Positions 12,025 through 23,679 of a stretch of DNA of 64,000 bases are shown piece after piece. The notes below the pieces were generated by a model. That model was not told the DNA's origin, searched no databases, and saw nothing but the letters and a program-made list of their open reading frames with translations. The position numbers and the translations under genes are program-made. The DNA comes from Craterostigma plantagineum (lineage: Eukaryota; Streptophyta; Magnoliopsida; Lamiales; Linderniaceae), in the NCBI GenBank assembly GCA_027422505.1, contig JAPQWV010000018.1, positions 15,580,001 through 15,644,000 on the forward strand, in the 5' to 3' direction. Each line of letters opens with the position of its first letter. The stretch's first letter is position 1.

Positions 12025-12545
12025 TTGGAGAGGGAAGTCCACATCCCGGAGGATTCCATGGGCGACGGGATAAACTATAGTGAGCATTTCCGCGAAGGAC
12101 GACGATTTCCGACCGACGTGGAAGCCATTAATTGGGCGAAAGGCGTCACTATTGCTCTTGGTTTCGAGGTGATTATTTCGTCGCATAAGAAATGCTGTAC
12201 GAAAAATTGATTAGATGTTCTCGCGGAGAACGTTATAGAGGCAAGGATGATGAATTGGAGAGATTGTCGAAGTCTAACAAGTGCAGTGTCCGTTTGTAGC
12301 CATAGCCCAGCAGGATCCAGCTACTAGGGAATGGTACATTCGTACGGGCGCACCTGAGAATCCATACACAATCATCCTCTTATACAGTATCCCGAGGGAC
12401 ACCGCCAGACGAGCAGGTTAAGCAGCCAGGCAAAGAAGGTCGTAGAGGAAATGTCTGCTGCGCAAGCGAAACCAGCTCATATCCTCTCAGCGATGAACAC
12501 GCAGAAGATAACGCGACGATCCGACATATATATAATTACGACCCT
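12025..12545 (+). pseudogene. MULE transposase N-terminal remnant (FAR1/WRKY-GCM1-like domain)
   Basis: The reading starts near 12025 and contains HFREGRRFPTDVEAINWAKG, then ALGFEVIISSHKK. This is the N-terminal DNA-binding region of plant MULE transposases related to FAR1. After a stop at 12208-12210, matching sequence continues in other frames: LIRCSRGERYRG-like text near 12210-12240, REWYIRTGAPENP near 12330-12360, and KKVVEEMSAAQAKPAHIL near 12440-12485. Several stops and frameshifts separate these. No catalytic DDE domain follows. It lies between the two palindrome arrays. Confidence 0.7.
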
Positions 12546-12974
12546 GGAGCACTTGCTCCCTATTTTATTTTTTACGAATACCCAAAAATAAATTTAATTT
12601 TTTGTACGCATATTAAGACACGACATCGCAAGTCAGTTTATAAAGGAGAAGCGAATTACTTGAGGAGACCGGTATCGCATCATCGTCGGATGACTCAAAC
12701 GACGCCGCATCGTAGGGCACCTCCTCATCCTCATGTGCCTCCTCATCAGCATGCGGATCGTAATCCGCTTATACGGAATGAGAATCAGCCGCTCGCTGCC
12801 GCCTCTCCTCCTCCCGTTCCCTACGAACGGATGCATCAACGCCGCGCGCCCTCGTGTGACGCTCTCCAGATCCCTCCAACGGGGGGATCTGCTGCTCCCT
12901 CCGAGTAGGGACTTCCCACCCTTGGCCTGCAATTAGATATTTATTTAAAAAAAATGGACCATCAAAACCTATTT

Positions 12975-13225
12975 TCGGCCGGACCATGACCCGACCGAAA
13001 TCCGACTTCGGTCTGACTATGGCCCGCCGAAATCGAAGATCGATCGCCGAGGATCCGACCGAAATCGGATTTCGGTCGTGACAGATCCGACCGAAATCCT
13101 CGGCGACCGGCGACCGATTTCGGTCTGCCAAGTCACGACCGAAATCGGGTTTCGGTCGGATCTGTCGCGACCGAAATCATGTTTCGGTCGTGACTTGGCC
13201 GGTCGAAATTTCGCTTCGGCCGTGC
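12975..13225. repeat. Right subterminal TTTCGGTC palindrome array of the MULE
   Basis: About a dozen GACCGAAAT and ATTTCGGTC words lie in head-to-head pairs. The best pair (13057-13077) has perfect 10-bp arms, GACCGAAATC and GATTTCGGTC, separated by one base. Subterminal repeats in transposons are often transposase-binding sites. That role here is inference. Confidence 0.75.
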
Positions 13226-13823
13226 CGTTTTTCGCCCTATTTTGCGTCCTATCGGCCGTTTTTTCAGCCTATTTCGACCCGTTTCCGACAATCTATCTAC
13301 GTACGAATGAATTTTATGACAATTTTCTTACAAATCGTGACAGCACCCCCTTTCGTTTTCCCTTTCCTTGTCGTCGATCCATTGGATTTGCAAAATTCTC
13401 TGTTTTTTTGTCTGATTTGGATGTGATTTGAAAAGTGTGTGGCAAAGGATTTTAAATACGAATTCTTACTTTTTATTATATTTTACCTTTTTAAATTAAT
13501 TTAAATAACATAGGGGCAAAAACGTCTTTTTTCAGCCCTTTAGGAGGCGGTAACAAGTAAAAAGGGGACGGTAAATAGTAAGAAAAAATGTATAACCTCC
13601 TTAGGAAGAAAGAGAAAATGGACCCTTGATAGAACATGACGACAGCCTTTTGTAAATTTCCTCGAGTCCCCCCTTAAAACTCAACACTCCCACCCAGAAG
13701 AATCGGACAAAACTCAGAAAATAACATACGAACGATTCGTCGAAGGCGAAGCAAAATTATAGAGCACAGATTTCTTATGATCGAAAATCTAATTTCAAAC
13801 CATAAAATTGTATATAGAAAATA

Positions 13824-14696
13824 ATGGGTAGGTGTAAGAGGCACGCCGCCGACCTGAGCAGCACGGTGGGCGTCTGCGGGTCGTGCCTACGCGCGCGTCT
13901 ATTCGCCGTCATCGCCGCGCAAGCGCAGAAGCAGCGCCAATTGCAGCAATCGCCGGCGGATCACCATGGGCTCGATTTTCCACGCTCCGTTTCGCCGTAC
14001 ATAAGCAGGCGCAAATCGGAGGTGCCCGCCGCAGCGCAGCAGATGAACGGCGACGGCCGGCAATCGAGGTTCTTCAGCACCCCTCAGGTGGGTCCCACGC
14101 GCTATGCGGCGGCGGAAAGTGGGGAGAATCGGCGTAAGAAGACGAAGCTATCGTCGCTTTTCCCGAATATCTTCCGATCGAGGCCCGATTCTTCGAGCTC
14201 GTGGCTGTCGAGCGTGTTCTCCACGCGCCGGAAGAAGCGCGATTTTACGGCGGAGGAGGTGGCTGCCGCTTCGCGTGAACCTACGCGTGTCAGCGACGAC
14301 GACGACGACGACAACAAGGGGCTGTCTCCTGCGGCGAGATGCTTCTCCGCCGACGGAGAAGGAGAAGTAGACGACGGCGATGGATCGATCGGCGAACCAT
14401 CGGCGTCGCCGTGGATGCAGCGAAGGGAAGCCACTCCCTCGAATGCTTCCGCGACTCGGCGGAGGACGGCGTCCGCGGCGAGCAACGGTCGCAATTTGTC
14501 GTCTGGGCTGACGTTTTGCTTGAGTCCCATGGTGAGGGCGAGCCCCAATCGCCGGAATTGGAGCTCGGAGACGGCGGTTGCTGGCGAATGTAGGGCGGCG
14601 CACCTGTCAAAACCGGCGTCGTTTTGCAAGAATCGGTCTCGTAAGATAGCAGACTTTGGGAGGTACAACGGCTACTGCGTCAGGTCCAACCGTTGA
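13824..14696 (+). CDS. Uncharacterised plant protein, 290 aa, N-terminal CxxH/CxxC
   Basis: This is a single-exon, GC-rich frame. The N-terminus has Cys4-x2-His7 and Cys18-x2-Cys21 followed by LRARLFAVIAAQAQ. This spacing resembles the opening of OCTOPUS-like (DUF740) proteins and a family of short plant proteins I know only as uncharacterised. The middle is disordered and Ser/Arg/Lys-rich, with an acidic run of six Asp around residues 158-163. The C-terminus has GLTFCLSPMVRASPNRRNWS and ASFCKNRSRKIADFGRYNG, which fit the same uncharacterised family. No signal peptide or membrane segment is seen. The ATG at 13824 is the first in frame, and the family-like cysteines follow at once. The large opposite-strand frame at 14102-14668 is a GC-bias shadow. 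Membrane-associated or scaffold roles known for OCTOPUS should not be assumed. Confidence 0.78.
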   Translation: MGRCKRHAADLSSTVGVCGSCLRARLFAVIAAQAQKQRQLQQSPADHHGLDFPRSVSPYISRRKSEVPAAAQQMNGDGRQSRFFSTPQVGPTRYAAAESGENRRKKTKLSSLFPNIFRSRPDSSSSWLSSVFSTRRKKRDFTAEEVAAASREPTRVSDDDDDDNKGLSPAARCFSADGEGEVDDGDGSIGEPSASPWMQRREATPSNASATRRRTASAASNGRNLSSGLTFCLSPMVRASPNRRNWSSETAVAGECRAAHLSKPASFCKNRSRKIADFGRYNGYCVRSNR

Positions 14697-17355
14697 ATCT
14701 CTCATATTTGTAATTTGACGATTTTGCCCCTAACCTTTCTTGATTTTCATCATTATATTGCCTGACCATGTTATAATACTAGATATTAATGTAAAGAAAC
14801 GCGAAAAAGGAAAAGGATAATATGGGTTTCACCGCATATATATTTCATATTTGACTAACAGTGATTTACGAAATATGTTGTAACTTCTCTCTTTCCGTTG
14901 CCGTTTTATTTCTTTTAAAACGTGGTTGGATTTGTAATTATGGCTCCAAAGTAAAAGTATCAAAAAGTTGAAGTAGGTGACCAAATTGATCATTCCTGTT
15001 TGATGGGTCAGTTCCTCGGATTGGGTCCTTGTTTAGGGTCGGGTATGGTCGGGTTGGATTGTATTTCGGGTCGACCCGGTTTCATTCAAAAGTTGAATAA
15101 GCACTTTCGTCTTGACATAGTTTTCCAACAAAGTTTTCTCTATAATTTATTTCAACTGTTGTTGTATTGATGTAAGCCATTTTCTCTTGTGGGACCCCCT
15201 AGGGCTCTCATCTCATCTCTCAAGCTACGAAAATTCACAATCAGATTTTCTCAATTTTAGACAAACAACCACCAACTTATTACAGAGGGAAGATAGCATT
15301 AAATTTAATAAAACGGTTGTAACGGTCATAAACAAGCAAGTAATAAGGTTTGTGTGGTGAAAATCGAAGGTAGAAGCGATTCTCTGTCTCGAAAGTTCTA
15401 GTAAACACTCTTTCAATATAGTTGATTTGAAATTTAGTTAACCAAAAATAAAAGGGGAAAGGTACAATGTCTCTTCTGTAGAAATTACGGGTTCAATTTT
15501 ATTTGAACTCTTGGACAAGCAGTCGTTCGAAGCTGTGATCGTCCAATTATCAACAGTGAGATTCAGATTTCTTTAGGCTGAATTAAGTCGTAGTGTGAAA
15601 ATTATGATAATGTAAAAATCATTTTAAGAACATATACCATATTCTTATAAATTTAGTATTTTATTAGCTGCTATGATTAGTTAGAACAATATATGATGTT
15701 ATGTTGGTGACAAGCATAGGTAACACACACAACCTTACTCTACATTAGAAAAATTTATATTATCCATCTTTACTTAGTAGACGACCCGACCCAATGTGTC
15801 ATAATCCTAGACGACCCGACCCTATGTGTCATAATCCAATATTTAGGTGAACTGATTATTTTATATTAATTGAAATTGTCAACTGCAACTCAACGCAATT
15901 TCTAGTATTTTTGTTTTCTCTAATGTGCGATTTATCTTTTCCCACTTTGAATATTTTATTTGTAACAATTTTTATAAATATTACATCCGGTGAAAAGTGT
16001 CTTAATTGCCTCTTGGTGAGGGAAGAGGCCAACGTTTAACTCTTGAATAAATCGTATATATAGGTAATGAAGAGTCGTTGAACAATTAAGTTTTTACGTC
16101 AAGCAAACAAATTAATTATATTTATTTAGTTTATGCAACAATATTATTTGATTTCACTACAATCGGGTTTTAACGCTAGCAATGAATTCCATCACTACTC
16201 ACAGCTGCACACCCCGATGTGTGTGCAACCTACATATCAAAATTTTAGCAACAAAATCATAATATTATATAAAAGATAATGCAGCAAAAACGATGAGCAA
16301 AGTGCTCGTTCAATCCCATGTTCAATTTTTTTAGTATATTATATGACAGTTTTAGTGGTAAAACTTGACAGTTTCACGACATTCTTATATGTAGTGTTGT
16401 GGAGAGTTATTGATACACCAAATAACTGACAAATTGACTAGAAATTTTGGCGTAACTGATACACCAGATTGTAGAAAATTGGCAGTTTTTAAAATGGTCC
16501 TCACCATTAATAAATAGTATAAGATAAATAACTGCAAGAACTTTAACACAAACGTATATTTTCTATACCATTATTCGGACGACAATTGGAATTATTGTGA
16601 AATTCAATTCTCAAGTGCTAGAGACGTGTATAAATTTTTTATTATTTACCCACGATCCTACATTTGATATTTGATTACATATAATTGCTCCACCAAATGA
16701 CAAAGAGAGAGAAACTATGACACTTTTATTTTAATAATATCGCCCTTCTCTAATAATTCCAAAATTACGGCCTGTTATCGTGATGAATGATGATTAAAAT
16801 AATGTCACTAACATGAATATGGGCAGCCTTCTTTTCATATTTTTAGCTTGTTATGATAGAGAAGAACTTTCAAATCGCAATTGAAGCAATCAAGTTTTGT
16901 ATATTTAATTCCTACCAGTGATTAATTTGGAGAAATCCTATGCATACTTTAATAAGGTTAGGAGTTAATAATACATCACTACAATTATTGGGATCGTAAA
17001 TTGCGATGCATTGATTTTGGCTGCCTGGCTAATCATATACTATCAACATTAAGTGTTGATATAAAAATTATAATCGCTGTCGTTCATATATTTTAATTTT
17101 GATATGATTAGTATGTGTAAGGTATCTAGAGTTCTCATAATTGTTCTGTTTAATTAAGAATGAATGTCGAATAATCATATGCCTAATCCATGTTACCTCG
17201 AATCTCCTCGTTCCTCGATTAGAGGACTACGGTTTGTCGAAAATAAAGAAAATAATAAATAAACCAAGAGTTGACTTCTTAATTAAAAAACGACGTTGAC
17301 CATTCTTGATTAAGTCAACCCATTGGATAAACATACAAAGAGAGGCTTTTGCAAT
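14697..17355. other. Gene-poor AT-rich region
   Basis: No gene recognised. The first 200 bp are the probable 3' UTR of the preceding gene. There is a 30-bp direct repeat at 15779-15838 (two adjacent copies beginning GACGACCCGACCC), and a GGGTCGG-rich stretch at 15005-15085. The rest is unstructured AT-rich DNA. Confidence 0.5.
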
Positions 17356-17817
17356 TAGGGATGGCAATGGGGCGGGGCGGGGGCGGGGATCTAATCCCCA
17401 TCCCCGTCCCCGCGATGCATTCGGGGACGAAATCGTCCCCGTCCCCGCGGGGATCCACGCGGGGCAGGGATTCCCCACGGGGATTCTCCGCCCCTTAATT
17501 TTCTTTAAAAAAATAATATCTTTAATATAATATATAAATTTAAATATATTTGTGTAATAAATATTATATAAATTATAATTTTATATATTATAATATTTTT
17601 AATCTATATTTTGATATCATTTTACTATTATTTAAATTATAATGTAATATTATATATATTATAATATATAAAAGAGGGTTCGGGGACGGGGCGGGGATCC
17701 CACGGGGAGACATCATTCCCCGTCCCGCCCCGAGGGGATAAAATCTCGGGGATTCCCCGCCCCGTTCGGGCCGGATCCCCACGGGGACGGGGAATCCCCG
17801 CCCCATTGCCAACCCTA
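17356..17817. mobile_element. hAT-type MITE with GC-rich arms, 462 bp
   Basis: The inverted termini are TAGGGATGGCAATGGGGCGG on the left and the complementary ATTGCCAACCCTA on the right. They are flanked by an 8-bp, slightly mismatched duplication (TTTGCAAT and TGCGCAAT). Both arms are about 120-140 bp and packed with GGGGA/TCCCC words, while the core (17510-17670) is AT-rich. The 8-bp duplication indicates hAT. The apparent ORFs here are by-products of the repeat. Confidence 0.75.
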
Positions 17818-18238
17818 TGCGCAATGCGTGTGTGGAGAAGTATTGACAGACTTTTATCATCCCAAAAGTTAAATATTGTATTTTTCTATCAAAGTCCATA
17901 TACAATATTAGAGGAAACATTTAAAATGTCAATGGGTTCCTCTAACGTATTCTGTTTTATTCGAATATCGAATTATAGAAAAAATAGTACAAATGAAATT
18001 TGATGAAATTTAGTAGATTCTATCTATATTTATTCCTCTGATTCTTCAAGGACTTTGAAAATTCTTGGATATTGAATTTCCTTGATTTGCGCCTTCGTTG
18101 AAGTTTCTTCGTGTGCCTCGGGGCTTGATCAAGAACTTAATACATGAACTTGGAGGATGCTTTTGAATATGGGCGCTGCGTCATGGGCTTTTGGGCTTGG
18201 TCACGAAGCTAACACTTGGAGTTGATATTTGTTGAAGA
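17818..18238. other. No recognisable feature
   Basis: Spacer between the hAT MITE and the truncated gypsy LTR. The last 130 bp may be other transposon debris. Confidence 0.4.
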
Positions 18239-18969
18239 GCTTTGGGATATGAAAAGAGGCAAGAGGGGCTGTCTGGCAAGAGGAGCTGTCCGTCAAGAGT
18301 AGCTGTCTGGCAAGAGCGCCCGAGGAGCCCCAGTAACCAGTCGGACAAAATATCCCGAGGAGACCCAGGAAGCTGTCTGGCAGGAACGCCCGAGGAACCC
18401 AGAAAGTAGGACAACCGAGGAGCTGTTTGGCAAGAACACCCGATGAGTTGTTGGGAAAGAACATCAGAGGAGACTACTCAAGAAGGGAAACTGTATTGAC
18501 GCATTCACGCGGATTTTCCGAAAAGAGGATGAACATGGGAGAGGCACGAGCTTGAGGAGAACGTGAACGTGGGAAGATCATGATCGTGGGAAGAATGCCG
18601 AACGTGGGGAAACCGCCCAAGACCAAGCCGAGAGGCGCCGAACGTGGGGAAACTGCCGAAGACAAGGTACGCTCTTAGGAAAACTATAAATATCGTTAGT
18701 CACCCCTAGGGTGCACCATCCGTCGACACCGTTACTCTACCATTTTTACTACACTTAGCCATTTTATCACTTCACACCATTATTACTTTACATCCCTTAC
18801 TATTTACACCTGGAAAATGGAAACGCCCTCTTGACTAAGGCAAGAGGGAAAAACGCCCCCACCCCTAACCCTGTTTCAGCAGCTCCCAGAAAAGCAAGAG
18901 ACCACGGAAAGAGGAAGAAGACACCTCGCAGCCTGACGGCGGTAGATCGTTCATTTTCCGACCGCATCA
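18239..18969 (+). repeat. 5' LTR of gypsy element (5'-truncated)
   Basis: Nearly identical to 20478-21241. It differs mainly by having fewer copies of an AGCTGTCTGGCAAGAGG tandem unit near its start. It ends CATCA just before the primer binding site. Confidence 0.85.
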
Positions 18970-18971
18970 AA

Positions 18972-18989
18972 TTGGCGCCGTATGTGGGA
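18972..18989 (+). other. Gypsy primer binding site
   Basis: TTGGCGCCGTATGTGGGA lies two bases after the LTR end. It matches the TGGCGCCG-type tRNA primer site common in plant gypsy elements. Confidence 0.75.
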
Positions 18990-19289
18990 ACGTATTGTTC
19001 CTAAAAAATTCATTTGATGGTTGTCGGAACCGATCAAACATCGCCGGAGGGTGGCGTGCTAAATATGAAAGAGAGGAGAAGAGACCGAGGTGCAGGAGCC
19101 TGACAAGGGCGACCCCCTTGAGACACACCCCTCAGTGCTAGGGACATATTGACTCTAGGGGAGTTATTTTCATTCAGTTTCTTAGTCCTTCAATTTTTGA
19201 ATTTCCTCTGCGTGTATATACTGCATTTCAATGAAAAGCATTTTATTTCTCCCTGCGAGTTTGTCCAAGAAACAAAAAATTATAATCGG

Positions 19290-20045
19290 ACAAGGCATGC
19301 TCGCGAACAAAGCAGGAGCGAAGACCAAAGCCCTCAGGAGGCACTAAAGCCCTCGGATGAGGCATGCTCGCGGACAGAGCAGGAGTGAAGACGAAAGCCC
19401 TCGGGTGATGCATGCTCGCGGACAGAGCAGGAGTGAATACTAAAGCTCTCGGACATGAGGCACTAAAGCCCTCAGGCATAAGGCACTAAAGCCCTCGGAT
19501 GAGGCATGCTCGCGGACAGAGCAGAAGTGAAGACTAAAGCCCTCGGACATGAGGCACTAAAGCCCTCGGATGAGGCATGCTCGTGGAGAGAGCAGGAATG
19601 AAGACTAAAGCCCTCGGACATGAGGCATTAAAGCCCTCGGATGAGGCATGCTCGCGGACAGAGCAGGAGTGAAGACTAAAGCCCTCGGACATGAGGCACT
19701 AAAGCCCTCGGATGAGGCACTAAAGCCCTCGGATGATGCATGCTCGCGGACAGAGCAGGAGTGAAGACTAAAGCCCTCGGATGTGAGGCACTAAAGCCCT
19801 CAGGCATGAGGCACTAAAGCCCTCGGATGAGGCATGCTCGCGGACAGACCAGGTGTGAAGACTAAAGCCCTCGGACATGAGGCACTAAAGCCTCAGATGA
19901 GGCACTAAAGCCCTCGGATGAGGCATGCTTGCGGACAGAGTAGGAATGAAGACTAAAGCCCTCGGGCATGAGGCACTAAAGCCCTCGCGGATGAGGCATT
20001 AAAAGCCCTCGGGCATGAGGCACTAAAGCCCTTGGACGAGGCACG
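19290..20045 (+). repeat. Minisatellite core (AAAGCCCTCGGA units)
   Basis: The array is built from a 21-bp unit (GAGGCACTAAAGCCCTCGGAT) written here as GAGGCACTAAAG plus CCCTCGGAT, interspersed with a roughly 49-bp unit containing GCATGCTCGCGGACAGAGCA. More than a dozen AAAGCCCTCGG copies occur, with single-base variants. Tandem repeats in the untranslated interior are reported for gypsy elements of the Tat lineage. That affiliation is inference. Confidence 0.85.
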
Positions 20046-20240
20046 AACACAAAGTCCTTACTCGAAGCACAAAAACAAGGCCGTAGGATAAGGCGGGAAA
20101 GAGGAAGTTGTTAGCAAAGACCTGAGCGACGCCTCAGGACCTACGCCCGACCCACAACAGAAGACAACACTTCTGAGCATTTCGTCATTACTTCTACGTC
20201 CAAAATTCACTACACTCTTTGGACTATTTAAGAGGGGGAA

Positions 20241-21241
20241 TGTTGTTACCCCCGGATTTTTCCAGTCTTGATGAAATACTCAGAAGCCGTTAAAACAACA
20301 TAAACGGAATGAGGCGGGAAGTTTTGCGAGGGAAGAAGGAGCTCACAAAGAAATGCACCCCTCTGAAAAACCTGTTAGAGGGACGGAAGGTATGCCAACC
20401 CCTCGGGAAACACACCCGAGGGACAGGAGGTATGCCACCCCCTCAGGACAATACGCCCGGAGGGTGATAAGAAGAGTCCTTTGGGATATGGAAAGAGGCA
20501 AGAGGAGCTGTCTGGCAAAAGGGGCTGTCTGGCAAGAGGAGCTGTCCGACAAGAGTAGCTGTCTGGCAAGAGGAGCTATCTGGGAAGAGCGCCCGAGGAG
20601 CCCAGTAACCAGTCGGACAAAATATCCCGAGGAGACCCAGGAAGCTGTCTGGCAGGAACGCCCGAGGAACCCAGAAAGTAGGACAACCGAGGAGCTGTTT
20701 GGCAAGAACACCCGATGAGTTGTTGGGAAAGAACATCAGAGGAGACTACTCAAGAAGGGAAACTGTATTGACGCATTCACGCGGATTTTCCGAAAAGAGG
20801 ATGAACATGGGAGAGGCACGAGCTTGAGGAGAACGTGAACGTGGGAAGATCATGATCGTGGGAAGAATGCCGAACGTGGGGAAACCGCCCAAGACCAAGC
20901 CGAGAGGCGCCGAACGTGGGGAAACTGCCGAAGACAAGGTACGCTCTTAGGAAAACTATAAATATCGTTAGTCACCCCTAGGGTGCACCATCCGTCGACA
21001 CCGTTACTCTACCATTTTTACTACACTTAGCCATTTTATCACTTCACACCATTATTACTTTACATCCCTTACTATTTACACCTGGAAAATGGAAACGCCC
21101 TCTTGACTAAGGCAAGAGGGAAAAACGCCCCCACCCCTAACCCTGTTTCAGCAGCTCCCAGAAAAGCAAGAGACCACGGAAAGAGGAAGAAGACACCTCG
21201 CAGCCTGACGGCGGTAGATCGTTCATTTTCCGACCGCAACA
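20241..21241 (+). repeat. 3' LTR of gypsy element, 1001 bp
   Basis: Starts TGTTGTTACCC after the polypurine tract at 20231-20240 and ends CGCAACA. An A/T-rich ACTATAAATATCG box at about 20954-20966 resembles a TATA box. Tandem AGCTGTCTGGCAAGAGG units lie at 20495-20600. Confidence 0.85.
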
Positions 21242-21470
21242 GAGGGGCTTACGTGAAATTAGGGTTCTTTTCGCTACGATTTGGGGCCAATAATCACAAT
21301 TGCGGGGCAATCTCAAGGCCCTTTGGCCTTTATAATCTTCCATTATTGGATTGCTTATATCATTGACAAAGATTTTAAGGTTTCTATGGGGATGCGATTG
21401 ATTATCAAGTAACCGTATAAGGGTGTAATTGCAAATAATAAATATTTCAGTTTTCCAGCATTCTTAAAGG
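21242..21470. other. Spacer, no feature recognised
   Basis: Short unique-looking stretch between the gypsy element and repeat C. No coding sequence identified. Confidence 0.4.
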
Positions 21471-23321
21471 GTTAATTAAAGATCAGGCCCTAGTAGCATA
21501 TTTAAGTTTCAGTTCAGGCCCCACTTGAATTTGATTTAGGCTAAGAGACCTAGTTTTCGAAACGTTCAGTGCAAACTACCTAAAGGCTGCAAAAAGACAT
21601 AAATATCCCCGACATATGCGAAATTTACCATAGGATACCTAAATGATCCGTTACAGTTGTCGAGATAATTATAACAGTCCTGGACTGGAAAAAACACTTC
21701 TGTTCATCTGGATAACAAATTGTCTATATTGAGAACAATATTACATATATTTAGTACCAATTTTATGAATTATAATACCAATACTAATACAACGAACAAA
21801 TCAAAGGAAAATACCTAAATGATGCGATAAGACGTATTTAACCCTAAATATGCCAAATCGAAGAAAAATACCTGAATGATGCGATAACTAATTTTGAAAT
21901 AATAATAACAATTTTGTGCTGAAGAGAAACATTTACTTTCATTTGAATAACAAAGAGTCTTTTATTGAGTACTACACGTTGTGGATGAGAATATCAGTAC
22001 TAAGACAACGAATGACAAATTTGCCAGTTTTGCGATAAGACGTTTAACCCTATGCGAAATCGACGAAAAATAGCTGAATGATGCGATAACAACTTTCGAA
22101 ATAAAAAAAACACTATTGAGCTGAATAAAAACAATATTTTGCATTTCGATAACAAGAGTCTTATACTGAGTACTACAAGCTGTATAGTTAATAATAGGTG
22201 GGTCATCGAGAATACCAGTACTAACACAACGAATATAAATTTGGTAGTTGTGATAAGACATTTAACCCTAGCAGTACCAACACAACGAATGACAAATTTT
22301 CCAGTTGGGATAAGACATTTAACCCTGGCCAAAGCGACGAAAAATACCTGAATTATGCGATAACAAGTTTCGAAACAAAAATAACACTTTTAAGCTAATA
22401 CCGCTTAAAAGTAACACATGAATTTTTCACGTTTCTTTTAGTAAATAACAAATGAGGTCGAAGAAGTAACACCTTATTCAAAAGTAATACCGCTTCCTGC
22501 AATAACATATTCCTTACACTCAAGCGGTCAAAAGAAAAATTCAAGTTCCAAATCCGGCCCACTCTCGACGTTACTAATAACATAAAGTTGTATCGGCTTC
22601 AATTTTTCATGAGGTCTTCATAATCAAAGAGAATTTTCGAAGTTCATAAAGCATGAATGCTTCCAACACAATTCGGAATTTTTGTTTAATACGGTGAAAT
22701 CTTGACTTTAATGACCGGATAATGTAAATTCGACACAGTTTCACCATGGGCCTTAGTTATCGACGATAATTATTGATGTTAATCATGGAATAACGAAGAT
22801 CGTAAAATAATACCATATGTCTTGACGTTTATAACAAATGTTTCCGCAAAACGAACATATAATGAGAAAATAATAACGACTCGTCACCAGTAAATAACAC
22901 ATATAATACCCAAGTACAAGGCAAAGAGAATATATCGTAAAATGTTGGAAACCGCTAGAAGGTTCTAGATTGTCAGAGATTACAAACTTAATATTACCAC
23001 ATTTCCTGCAAGTAATACCACATATCTGATAAAAAATAACAATATAAACAAAGTTTATAAAACGTTTGGAGCTACAAGTACCACAAAATCGCAAAACAAT
23101 ACCACATTACTATTTCGATTAATTTCGTTTAGAAATTCATTTCGTTCGGATGTACAAGATTGACATTCATGGAAATAGATGACATGATGAAGCTAAATCA
23201 TGAAATTCCTTTAAATGACACGTTTTGCGAATGTTGATATTAATATGTGAAAATTGAGATAAAAAATAATGTAAACATATAGCTATTCCTTCACAACATA
23301 TACTAGTATCTCTTTTAATGA

Positions 23322-23665
23322 TGTTAGGAATATTTTATTGTGTTCAAATAATTATTTTATCTTAGTCTTGTATTTTTTAAGTGAACTGGGCTTTAATGTT
23401 TTAGAGCCTAGTAAGCTTTTATTTGTAATGGGCTTACAAGGGCCCAAGTACAATATACCAACATGTGGTATAAGTACTAAAACCCTAACACATAGTTAGG
23501 GGTCTCGTGTGTGTGAGAAATACAAAGAAATAATTTTTGTGAGAGAAGCTCCAAACCCCTCTCAAGAACACGCACGCACGCCCCCACGATAAGTTAAATT
23601 CTTCCCATTATTTTCGTGGTTAAAATGCTAGAAATGTGTTTTAGTTGGATATCCTAGGACCAACA
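23322..23665 (+). repeat. Element A 5' LTR
   Basis: Starts TGTTAGGAAT and ends GGACCAACA. It contains the direct GGGCTTACAAGGGCCC palindrome-like stretch near 23440 and a probable TATA-like AATATACC box near 23453. Confidence 0.95.
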
Positions 23666-23667
23666 AG

Positions 23668-23679
23668 TGGTATCAGAGA
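23668..23679 (+). other. Element A primer binding site
   Basis: TGGTATCAGAG two bases after the LTR is complementary to the 3' end of initiator tRNA-Met, the usual plant copia primer. Confidence 0.9.

Larger units (their letters stand above)
11434..13590. mobile_element. Mutator-like element with long TIRs, 2.2 kb
   Basis: The outer 75 bp on each side are inverted copies. The left block around 11448-11520 and the right block around 13505-13580 share CCTAAAGGGCTGAAAAAA and the flanking TTTTGCCC. Similarity continues inward for roughly 330 bp per side, including a matching ATG-initiated short ORF in each arm (11620 on plus, about 13380 on minus). Long TIRs plus an internal MULE transposase remnant identify the superfamily. 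Inside each arm lies an array of TTTCGGTC/GACCGAAA repeats. A 9-10 bp target duplication could not be delimited. Only the N-terminal part of a transposase remains, so it is non-autonomous. Confidence 0.75.
18239..21241 (+). mobile_element. Non-autonomous Ty3/gypsy element with truncated 5' LTR
   Basis: Two direct repeats end in near-identical sequence: the 5' LTR at 18239-18969 and the 3' LTR at 20241-21241. The 5' copy is followed by TTGGCGCCGTATGTGGGA, a gypsy-type primer binding site. The 3' copy is preceded by AAGAGGGGGAA, a polypurine tract, and starts TGTTGTTACCC. The interior is only about 1.27 kb, mostly minisatellite, with no gag or pol. The 5' LTR lacks the portion equivalent to the first ~235 bp of the 3' LTR, so no target duplication can be tested. 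Confidence 0.85.

Noticed and set aside
11628..12073. Overlapping ORFs rich in Phe/Arg/Ser in the MULE arms
   Set aside because: Generated by the CCGAAA/TTTCGG repeats. Only the FAR1-like frame from 12025 has recognisable content.
14102..14668. Long minus-strand ORF (188 codons) opposite the 290-codon gene
   Set aside because: Shadow of GC-rich codon use. The plus-strand frame has the family-like termini.
17227..17920. Overlapping ORFs on both strands
   Set aside because: They lie in the GC-rich inverted arms of the hAT MITE and mirror each other.
19243..20736. ORFs in the gypsy minisatellite and LTRs
   Set aside because: Products of repeat units without stops in some frames. The protein text is itself repetitive and family-less.
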